From positions 21,058,806 to 21,122,805 of the forward strand of contig CM048848.1 of NCBI GenBank assembly GCA_026545225.1: a stretch of DNA of 64,000 bases. The letters are read 5' to 3'. This stretch comes from Cornus controversa (lineage: Eukaryota > Streptophyta > Magnoliopsida > Cornales > Cornaceae). The notes beneath the pieces were generated by a model. That model did no database searches, had not been told where the DNA came from, and saw only the letters and a program-made list of their open reading frames with translations. The translations under genes were made by a program, and so were the position numbers. Of this stretch, positions 42,000-51,353 are shown piece after piece (positions within the stretch are counted from its first letter, which is position 1; each line of letters begins with the position of its first letter).

Positions 42000-44900
42000 T
42001 TAAATTTAGCGCGGTGTTATTTCGCTCTTCAATTTCAATTCCCGCAAATATCTTCTCTCTCTTCCAAACATGGTATCTCATCTCTCTCAATTCCTCCACC
42101 GAATCCCTAACCCTTTGTTTTCTCTCATCTTCTGCTTAGTCACTCTCTCACATCTAACCCAAAAACTGTTCACATCTGATTGCAGGCAAAACTCGATCGC
42201 GTGCAGACGGCTGGTCGAAAGGTCTCTCTGGTTTGAAGCACTCAATCTCATCTCTCACACTCTACTCATGATGTCTCTTTCTCCTTCTTTCTCTCTGGAT
42301 TAAAGCCCTAACACTCACAACTTCTTTGAAACTGTAAGCTACTCTGAACATTTTTGACATTTTTTGATTTGATGCTGGTTCGATAAGGTGTCTACTGGTT
42401 CGATTTGAAGCCCTAACCCACACCAATTTAATTAAAAGGGCTCACTTGGTTTGATTCAAAGCCTATTTTACTATTTGTTAGTATATGACTTATTTTTTCA
42501 TTTTTGTGGTTTGAGTGTCTCCTATAATCAATATATGATTTCTAGTTTAAAATAGTAATATCTTGTCTCTCTTGGGTTGCTGATTTTCTACTTAATTTCC
42601 TGCATCTTTTCGGTGGAAATTTTCATATCATTTAGGATTTTTATGTTCCAGACATTAAATGAGTTATCTGCTTCTATCAAAATTTCAATTCAGGGTTTTT
42701 GGATTATATGTAAATTATGGATTTTATAGTTGGTTATTGTAAGTAATAACTCTCTGATTATATGTGCACTATGTTATATAGTTGTGTTTCATATATTTTG
42801 TATTTTTTTTGAAATAATTAAATTTATCTTGATTATTGTATGTATTTATGAGAAACTCAGCTTGACGATATTGGTATGGTACAGGAAATTGGAGAGATAA
42901 TTCTTCCAGGAAGTGATATTCCGCATAGCCACAAGGGTGAGGGTCAGAGCAACTATCTAAATATGGAGATACCAAGTCTGCTAGGAGAAATTTGTTTGAT
43001 GAACTTCAATTGTTGATTGAAGCAAACCCCTGTTTCATGACAAGCTAAATTTTCCTAACTTAAACTCCAGACTACAGACTCTAATTGGTCAAAGGTCATT
43101 GTCTTTGGCCTCGTAGATTTGCTTCTTCTTCTTTTCTCCATCCAAGTTGAGATTTGTTTTCAGTTGACATTACTCTTTGTTGTGTTGCAGTTTGAATTGG
43201 CAGCATCTGTTTTATGATTATTCGAAGACTATAGCTGACACAGAAACCCCGCTTGTGGACCCTTCTTGTAGGCCGTTGCAGCCAATTGGTGCACAAGCTC
43301 TATCTTCTATTGCTAATCCTCTAATGGTTCCCAAAGCAGGGCTGCTTTCTAGATTCTAGAAATCTGACTTGCTACTTTTTTTAATCCATTTCAGCCAGCG
43401 CTAGCTCTTCTACCAGAATATCTTGTAGGACGGATGGATAGTCCATCTTCTATTCCTCACCCTTCAGCTTCTGCCAAGCCCATTGGTTTTACTGCATTTA
43501 ACAGTGGAGGTATATGTAATATGGTATTGTGGTTTATGCTTTTACACTAGCAACTTGTGAAGAGATTTTTTGATTGCTATAGCTAACCATTTATGCTTTT
43601 ATATGTATTATCTTCTGTTGCTAGTCCTCTAATTGGTGGAACTCTAAGCTCTATTACTAAAATTTAGAGCTTTGATTTTTTTTTTAAAAATCTAATACTT
43701 TCTTTTCCATGATTTTGAGAAGTGTTTGATGCTCATACCTTGAAGCTCTAAGTTGTGTTATTCATGGAAATAGTAAAAATTGGAGATCTTTTTCAAGGAT
43801 CAGGACTTGATTCCTTTTCCTAAAATAAGTATATGATTTGGAAATTAGCCTTTTCTATGCATTTAATCCATCCTATAGAACAATTTAATTTGAAACTTGT
43901 AGCGATAGAATGCCCTGACATGAGGGACAATTAATATGTTTAGGATTTGAGTGTGCATATTTGTTCACATGCATGCTTTTTTTCCCTAGTTGTTACACAC
44001 ACACCCCCAAGAATTGTTTGCACCTAAGAGGACTTGATCCTTAGACATAATGATTGCTAGGTATTAGGACCAAGTTCTTTATCCACTTGAGCCAAACCCT
44101 TGGGGTTGTTCACATGCATATTTACTTCTATTTCTTTTTCTTTTTTCTAAATTATGTACTTTAAAATAAATCCATTTTGAATGCTACCCTATTTACTTGG
44201 AACAAACTTGGGAAACTGTTGGATCAAGCATTTCAGATCCAACTGCTCCAGTAGCATTGGTGGTTGCATTTGTGAGTCACCATCTCCATCAAAAGAGTAT
44301 TTTATTTATTAACCTGTGTATTAATGTTGTCAATGTAATTATTGCATAGGATTTTATATGATTTTGTTGTATCTGTGCCACTTATGCTTAGATGTCAGAT
44401 GTAGATTTACTAAACACTTTTGCATTTAATGATTAACTTTTTCCTCTTGTCCTATAGAAAGGCATAAATCAAAGTTTGGCAGAAAAAAAATTACTATTGA
44501 CGTTTCACATAATCCTAAATAATTTGATCTGTAACATCAGTCATCATAGTCCTATAGTTAAAGATTATGTGAAATTACATCAATAAATTAATTTGTTTAA
44601 ATTGATTAGCTTGTACATAATGATGTTTTGCGTAATTTAACTTCATAGTAGTATATCTTTAAAATTGATTAATCATTCCACGTAAAGGAAAATCCAAAAC
44701 CACTGTTAATTTATTAGTCCTGAGTCGATCAAATTGGTAGCATTGACTTATTTTGAATATAACTCATCAGGAGACCAATCAACACTTAGGAACAAAACTG
44801 TAATAAAGTGGTCCAGACTGATTAGTTGATAATTCAAGGAATGGAGAAAAATCAATGGGATTGAAGATATCATATGAAAATGCTGCTTCTAGTAATTATA

Positions 44901-45782
44901 ACCAGTGATTTTGTCATTATCAATTTTAGATATGAAGGCCATGTTGTTTGATATGCCGAAGCAATTATTTTGTCATGAATATTTTGATTATTCTTTTTGT
45001 TTCATTTTTCCATTTTTAATAGTGTTTGCAGAGAAATAATATTTTTTTCTTGTAATTTCTCACATTGTAGCTATGTAGTGCACAAATTGAAATTCAGGTT
45101 TCCCTGTCTCTGACTCTTTGAATGCAACCTTTAAGTGCTCCAACTCTTTCCACTAATTTTGATGTTGTCTTTGTCCGAATCCTTATAGTCATGGTGAGTA
45201 ATGGGATAAGATTTCATTGGATAAGCGAACTGTTGTACTAACTTGAACCTTTTCTTTACTTTCTTTCTTTTTTTATTTATTGTGAAAGCAAGTTGATGAT
45301 GGTTTTTTGAGGTTTAATTTGGTTTCTTAGTTAAATTACAAGCCTGATTTTTTATATAAAAAAAAATTGATTACAAGGCTGATTTTTCCATTAGAATAAG
45401 AACCTATGGAGTAGTGTGATGCTGTGGGAATAAACTCCTTTATTCCCTACAGTCGGTGGCCTACAGGGAGACTGGAAGAGTAGAGTCGTCACTTGGATCT
45501 AATGTTGATGGGAAACATTGTGATGAAACTATAAGATGAAGATAATTGGTCGTTTTGCATTTGTTAATGTAAGTTTTGAGGGCTGCACAGCCTGCACTTG
45601 ATGAAAGAAAAAGTGCAGTGCTCTTTACCAAATGAAATGGACAAGGAGGGGCATAAGAGAAGAGGCTGCTTGCCTTTTGGTTGCAATTTGGGCCACTTCT
45701 GGTTCACAAATACATGTGGCCCAAACTGTCATTAGACTCAGAAAATTGAGCTTGTGCTTGGTTGAGCTTGTATTATTATTTT

Positions 45783-45825
<43 letters not shown>

Positions 45826-45917
45826 CAAGGGTAAATTGCAAAAAATTCTCTTACCATGTTTTATATATGATTATCAAGGGTCATGAATTGATGCATGTTT
45901 GTTTTGGTGATGACAGA
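42000..45917. other. CACTA interior: exon-like fragments of unknown origin
   Basis: A CT-rich leader-like stretch (42040-42300) is followed by intron-like T-rich DNA. A short coding-like stretch at 42885-43010 reads EIILPGSDIPHS. Another at 43190-43360 reads DTETPLVDPSCRPLQPIG and ends at TAG (43357-43359), and 43395-43510 reads LPEYLVGRMDSPSS. Composition and AG/GT borders look like captured exons, but no family is recognised with confidence. A TA run lies at about 45792-45822. Confidence 0.4.
43995..44108 (-). mobile_element. tRNA-derived SINE-like sequence
   Basis: On the minus strand, TGGCTCAAGTGG (44083-44094) matches an RNA polymerase III A box. GGATCAAGTCC (44030-44040) matches a B box, about 43 bp downstream. 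The sequence ends in a GT-rich stretch (GGGGGTGTGTGTG). This box order and spacing fit a plant tRNA-derived SINE, here inside the CACTA element. Confidence 0.6.
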
Positions 45918-46101
45918 GGTTGTTGATAGGAGAGAAATTAGTAATGGGATGGTTGAATGGAATGAGAGGAGGTCTGTGGTTGACACTCCAAAAACCTCCA
46001 CAGTTTTGAGATTGGCAGCGAAAAGAACGCACAGAAGATGCCATTAATGGGTTTAAGTACTACAATGATGGGTGGAATCTCAAAAACAGGCATTACTTGT
46101 T
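45918..46101 (+). pseudogene. Captured exon resembling a plant multi-pass membrane protein gene
   Basis: After an acceptor-like TGACAG (45917), the frame reads VVDRREISNGMVEW, then STVLRLAAKRTHRR. A one-base shift leads into EDAINGFKYYNDGWNL and NRHYLF, ended by a donor GTAAGT at 46102. From recollection, the block with Arg-rich, then NGFKYY-GGW-N-HY resembles an exon of a family of uncharacterised plant transmembrane proteins. The frameshift shows it is not functional. It is best read as a host exon carried by the CACTA element. The family name is not certain. Confidence 0.4.
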
Positions 46102-47649
46102 TGTAAGTACCTTTTAACCTTCATGTATCATTTCTCTTATATACATATCTAGCTACATTTAGTTTTCATTAATTTACAACTGTTATAGGATATAGACAAT
46201 TAAGTTGCACCCTCTTAATTTAGATTTCTAAGAACATATAATAATTAATGTGGTAATAAAATTAATTATTGATCATTTAGCCTGTTGAAAATTAATTATT
46301 AATTATTGTTTCCTGCCTCCACATTGATAAGTTTAATTACTCTTCTTTCCCTCATATTTGAAGGAAGAAAAAAAAAGGAAGGAAGAAGAACGACAAAAAG
46401 AACTTTTGTCCACTTCTTTTCAACATAGCTATCGCTGAGATTGATGGGTTTCTTTCCTTTAATTAGAAGTTTCAGAACTTCATCTAGCTGTTATGTGCTA
46501 ATATTTGAGTTATTATTAGCATTTTTCAAGTTTTGATGTCCACTTTTGCTTTCTCAAAGTTTCAGCATCATCTCCTTTGCCTTGTTTGATTATTCTGTTA
46601 GAACTTTGTGGATGATTGATTACTATTTTAGAAATAACTAAATAAGTGACTTACCATAAAATTTGTGCTCAGTTCACCTTAGATATGGTTGGCCAAAAGG
46701 GACTGGAAAACCTAGAATAACCCATAGGTTGTATCTAAAATGGTAGAGATAAACAAAGAGATGATGATATATGTTAACTGATGAAGTTCCTCAGAGTTTG
46801 CTTCTATACATTAAATTTATACTTTCAAGCTATAAAGATGATCTTATTGTTCATGTAATCGAAGTTTTTGGGTTTCTCAAAATGACTACATATTTTGTCT
46901 AGACTCAATTCTCTAACAAAAACGTTGGGTGTGCCTCAGGTGACGCATTTAGACTTCAAAAAGGAAAAAGATAAGGTTATGTTCAAGAAAAAAGAGGGGG
47001 TGCCAGAAGGACTCTATATGTAATGTTGGTCTGTTCTATATAGACACGGTCATGTGGCCCTAGTTTCTCAAAATTTGACAATTTCATTTTATTTAAAATT
47101 TTCTGTTGAGCATTTGCTCTTCCTGATACAAAAACAGTCATCCTTTGATTTTAGTAGCTAATGTGTGATTTATCATTTCTATATTTGTTGGAGTAATGAC
47201 TTTGCTGAATCCGAATTAGGAAGAGGAAGGAATGGGGTTGAGATTGAAGAAATAACTTAATGTTTTCATTGATAAGAATGCTATTGGTAAGCAATCATGT
47301 GATTCATATATCTATAATTTTGGTTGTATTAGTATTTAAACTTTTTTCTTCCTTGAATATATATGTCTCGGATGCAGTTAATTTGAACAGGCTTGGGAGT
47401 TGTGTCTTGGTGGAATAAGAGGCAATGTTGTACAAGTTTTTGTGTTGTGGACAATATGATCGTGTGATAGATTTATTTGTAGTGTTTGGCTTTGTAAGGC
47501 TTCGCGTGAATATATGACTTTGGGTGTTATCTTGTTATGTATTAGTGGAATTGAAGATGAGCGATTTTTATTGTACTTGAGGTTTTTGTTATACAGGTGA
47601 TTTTTGTGTTAGAAATCAAGGCATATAATTTTTTTTTTAAAATTATAAA
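46102..47649. other. CACTA interior, no recognised gene
   Basis: T-rich DNA following the captured exon. Intron-like composition, with no ORF of known similarity on either strand. Confidence 0.5.
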
Positions 47650-48045
47650 CTTTCAACCACGGGCTGAGCCTGTGGTAGAAAAATACTTTCCACCACGGGC
47701 TCAGCCCGTGGTAGAAAGTTTTTTAGCAGTACCAGAAAAGACTTTCTACCACGGGCGCTGAGCCCATGGTAGAATACATACTTTCTACCACGGGCGCATA
47801 CTTTCCACCACGGGCTCAGCCCGTGGTAGAAAGTTTTTTAGCAGTACCAGAAAAGACTTTCTACCGCGGGCACTGAGCCCATGGTAGAATACATACTTTC
47901 TACCACGGGCGCAGCGCCCGTGGTAGAAAGTCTGTATTCTACCACGGGCCAGCGCCCGTGGTAGAAAGTCTGTTAGCAACTACGACACCGGATACCACGA
48001 CGGGCCAAACCCGTGGTAAAAGCCCTTTTTGCCCGCCGTAAAAAG
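47650..48045. repeat. Right subterminal repeats of the CACTA element
   Basis: Alternating CTACCACGGGC and GCCCGTGGTAG units form many potential hairpins. A segment of roughly 110 bp (from GGGCTCAGCCCGTGGTAGAA to TACTTTCTACCACGGGCG) is duplicated in tandem, first copy near 47696 and second near 47810. Confidence 0.8.
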
Positions 48046-48062
48046 TCTTTTTTTTTGTAGTG

Positions 48063-48479
48063 CAAAGATCTGTCATTGCAGAGTAGAACTCCTGAATACT
48101 CATACTTTTCTGTTCAAGAGCTCGAATATCATATTCTAACTGATATTGTTTTGCGAAGTTAAACTATGTGTACAGTCTTGCCAAATGGTCCCAAACCTCC
48201 TTGGCTGTTTCATACTTTGCCAACTGTGTACCTATCGAATGTTCAACAGAATTGTTGATCCAAGTGATAATTTTTGAATTATTTGCTTCCCAAACATCTA
48301 ACAGATCTGCATAATTTTCAGCCGTTTCATTCTTGGGTTGACTCGAAATTCCACTAATATAACCCCACAGCTTTTTGCCCTTAAGAAAATTTTTCATCAC
48401 ATAACTCCAATACGAATAATTCTTTCCATCTAATCTCACACTAATAGATTGAAGCGAGTCATTTTTTTTTACCAGCCAT
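48063..48479 (-). pseudogene. Copia gag, N-terminal part
   Basis: The likely ATG is at 48477-48479 (MAG then Lys codons). A run of nine A bases puts a TGA in frame just after the start, whereas eight would continue into NDSLQSISV and RLDGKNYSYWSYVM. The open part (48164-48439) has KNFLKGKKLWGYISG and WEANNSKIITWINNS, typical of the copia Gag N-terminal domain. TAG follows LARLYT near 48161. The reading then continues (FAKQYQLEYDI, SIQEFYSAMTDLW) to the CACTA border. The rest is at 41150-41718. Confidence 0.8.
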
Positions 48480-48675
48480 GTCGAAGAGAGGAGAAAGTCA
48501 AATACCAGAGACGAACGGTGCGAATCGAAATAGTTAGATGCTAAACAGAAGCGATACCGGAATCAAATCGATGCCAAAACGCCCAAAAAAAAAAAAATTG
48601 GATCCGTGGTCAGCGTAGATGGGATATACAATTCTTTCATGTGATTACCAATCAAAGGACTCATCTGAATTATTA

Positions 48676-48686
48676 CTCTGATACCA
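48676..48686 (-). other. Copia primer binding site, tRNA-iMet type
   Basis: Minus strand TGGTATCAGAG directly follows the LTR end CTCACA. It is complementary to the 3' end of initiator tRNA-Met, the usual copia primer. Confidence 0.85.
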
Positions 48687-48866
48687 TGTGAGAATTGTAA
48701 AGAGAGAGAAGAAGAGATAAAAAAAAAAAGGGGCTAGGATTTCTATTATGATCTCAATGCAAAGTTACAAAACATGAAAACCTAATAAAGAAAATATATA
48801 TAGGTTTACAAACAAAATAAAGTAAAAGACTATTCTACCCTTATTAAATATAATAACTCTAATACA
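48687..48866 (-). repeat. Copia 5' LTR (180 bp)
   Basis: On the minus strand starts TGTATTAGAGTTATTATATT and ends AATTCTCACA, with a TATA-like TATATATA (about 48796-48803). It is short for a copia LTR but has TG and CA ends and an adjacent PBS. Confidence 0.75.
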
Positions 48867-49422
48867 CTGTGATTTACTTTTCTTTGATATATATACTACT
48901 TTAAATCAAAATTTTCGATTGAAATTGGTTCTCTCTAAAACACTCTTATCTCTCTCTGTCTAAATCCCCTTTACTTGAGGCGGGGTAGTAATTATAAATT
49001 GATATTTTTTGTTGATGATATAAGACTTTTAATAAGAATAAAATGGTAATTTAAGAGCTGATTAATTCTGAAAAGAGATATTAGATAAACCTCAGGAAAG
49101 TCACCTCTCTCTTAATTTACCTGAATATTCCTCTATTTTTACATCCTAAATTTATTTCTGATTGGATTTTTGGGTTTCTATTTTTTGAATTCAAAGCGAG
49201 TTTTCAAGGAGTAAAAATTACAAATATATTTTCATAAAAACATTCTATGTATACATGTAAAATTTATTCAAAATAGACTTTGAATAAAAAGTAATTATAT
49301 GTGTGTGTATATTTCTATTATTTTTCAATTGGTTGAATGGAGCAGAGACGGATGATAGACATATTAAAAGAATGTAGGATCTTATGATTTTACGAGTTTT
49401 GTTTATTTTTTTTAGACAGGTG
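48865..49422. repeat. 558-bp direct repeat, right copy
   Basis: From CACTGTGATTTAC to AGACAGGTG. It begins at the last two bases of the copia 5' LTR and continues into unique sequence (TTTAAGTTTTATTGAATC). About eight substitutions separate it from 37388-37945. Confidence 0.9.
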
Positions 49423-49927
49423 TTTAAGTTTTATTGAATCAGTATCAATTCTGACACGAGTATTGTCCAAATTGCTAATCAGAAATTATTGTCCTTTTTA
49501 GATATATCTATCTTTGTTAAACAATTATTTCTCTACATTGTCTTTGTCCTCTTCTTTTCCTTTGATATCTCCTCTCTCCTCCGCTGATGTCTCTCTCTCC
49601 CTCTCCTTTAGTGTATATATATATTTTATATATATACAAATAGACTTTAAAAAATGAGAATCCTATTACTCATAGAAAAGGCGTACCTTTCAAGACCCAC
49701 TAGTTACTAAATGAATCAATAGAAAGAAGAAACAGAGGAGGAATTGACACCTTCCGAAAAAAACAAAGAGAAATGACAATGGCTCTGGCAATGGAAGTTT
49801 TGGCTGAAAACGAGTTAATATATCACTGGGAACACGGAAGTTGATTTAAAAATTATTTTATACAATGTTTATTAAATAAGCATTTTGAATAAAAAAGTTT
49901 AGAACATTTGTCTTTTTTTTTTTTTTT
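49423..49927. other. Intergenic, no recognised feature
   Basis: AT-rich DNA with CT-rich and TA-rich short runs (about 49545-49640). No gene seen. Confidence 0.6.
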
Positions 49928-51001
49928 GGAAAATTAGATTTTGATAACTAATCCTAAATAAAATTACTCTAAAGTGAGCATAAAGTCCAAAAAAGATGAA
50001 TAGTCAGCAAAATTAAAACTTAATTGATAAGTGACCATTAGATCACTTATTACATAAATATCATTCATCTAATAAATTATTTACAATTAAATAAATTTAC
50101 CCTTAAAATTAATCACAATTAAACATTTTACTTCAAGAGTTTCATAATAAGAGGCCGCTCTTTCAAGTTGTCAAATAAATACTTAGAAATAACTTTTAAC
50201 TAATAATTATTTATTTTTATTTTCAAATATTGTATTATTTATATTCTTATTTACTGTAAAATTGGATTCAAATAAATTATAAAAGTGGGAAACTTTTTTT
50301 TATTTTTATTATTTATTTGTAAGTGATGCTAGAAGTTGTCATTTGGTAATGACAACTAGAGTACTGGAGTAACAATTAGAATAAGAAATAATAATTTAGA
50401 GCGGTAACAATTAAAATTCTTTTCTCATATAGTTGGATCTTGTACTGATTTTGTTTCTTTTTCATGGTGATCTTGTTTTGCAGAGATCTTTCTTTACAAT
50501 TTATACCATTAAGAATTCTTTTGTCATATTAAAAATTCTGCAAAAAAAAAAAATGTTAATAGAATAAAATCTCCAACATAAATTACCATAGATCTTTTAA
50601 AGATTTATCCAATCCAATCAATTAAAAATAGATGCAGTTAGCATGATAGATATATTATTAATCAAGAATCAAAACATTAACTGTTAACATATATATCAAT
50701 ACTATCTTTTTAATTAGTAAACTGACAAATTAAAAAGGAAAAAAAGAGATTGATGAACGAGAAAGAGAGAGAGGATAATGAATTCAAGGAGTTTATTTTT
50801 ATATTGAATGGTAATATCATTATTTAAAAATTATTTTTAAAATGTTTAATAAATATGAAATATTTTTTTTACCAAATTAATCTCAAATGGTCACTCATTG
50901 ACAATTAAGTTTCAAGTTTGGTAACTATTTATCTTTTTCGGACTTTATAGTCACTTTAGAGTAATTTTGTTTAGGGTTGGTGACCAAAATCTAATTTTTC
51001 C
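49928..51001. mobile_element. Fold-back (long terminal inverted repeat) element
   Basis: About 120 bp at the left (49928-50047: GGAAAATTAGATTTTGATAA, ATTACTCTAAAGTGA, AAAGTCCAAAAAAGAT) recur inverted at the right (50887-51001: ATCTTTTTCGGACTTTATAG, TCACTTTAGAGTAAT, AAAATCTAATTTTTCC). A run of T flanks each side. About 840 bp of AT-rich DNA without a gene lies between. No clear target duplication was found, so the superfamily is open. Confidence 0.6.
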
Positions 51002-51219
51002 TTTTTTTTTTTTTTTTTTAGTCATTAGAAATCATTTTTTTTTTCTGGTCACCAAAATAGGAATCGTTTAAATATCAACATCGGGCACAATTGTCATCCT
51101 TGGACGACCTTTTGCCAAGAATGAGTAGAAAAATCCACTGGATTAACGTGTTTTCACATCCACACAAGTGGAGAAGTACTCCTGCCTTAATTTAATTACA
51201 TAGCATTGTTAATCACATC

Positions 51220-51221
<2 letters not shown>

Positions 51222-51250
<29 letters not shown>
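51222..51250 (+). promoter_or_regulatory. TA-repeat, possible core promoter of the P450 gene
   Basis: A run of about fourteen TA units ends 104 bp upstream of the ATG at 51354. It could serve as TATA element, but a simple repeat in AT-rich DNA is weak evidence. Confidence 0.25.
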
Positions 51251-51254
<4 letters not shown>

Positions 51255-51353
51255 GGCCTGCATAGGGCGTACACTAATAAATCCTCGCTAGTTTGACAAG
51301 TAGTGCGCGCTTGCACAGACACAGAAAAAGGAGTGTCTAGTTTTCTGCATCTG

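Larger units (their letters stand above)
41719..48062. mobile_element. CACTA element inserted in copia gag, CAA target duplication
   Basis: Ends CACTACAAGAAAAA (41719) and TTTTTTTTTGTAGTG (48062), flanked by CAA at 41716-41718 and 48063-48065. Copia gag resumes on both sides. Subterminal regions (41750-41990 and 47650-48045) carry many copies of CTACCACGGGC and its inverse. No transposase ORF is seen in 6.3 kb; instead there are exon-like fragments with introns, so it is non-autonomous and probably carries host gene pieces. Confidence 0.93.
37944..48866 (-). mobile_element. Ty1/copia retrotransposon, 3' truncated and interrupted by a CACTA element
   Basis: On the minus strand the order is 5' LTR (48687-48866), tRNA-iMet PBS (48676-48686), gag, protease, integrase, reverse transcriptase and RNase H. 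Integrase before reverse transcriptase defines copia. Only about 45 bp of the 3' LTR survive (37953-37998). The end of RNase H and the polypurine tract are missing. A 6.3-kb CACTA element sits within gag. Without that insertion the element is about 4.6 kb. Frameshifts and stops make it inactive. Confidence 0.9.

Noticed and set aside
37388..49422. The 558-bp direct repeats as LTRs of a larger element
   Set aside because: The order relative to the copia LTR is the same on both sides. No PBS or polypurine tract adjoins them, and the ends CAC and GTG are not LTR-type termini with a short target duplication.
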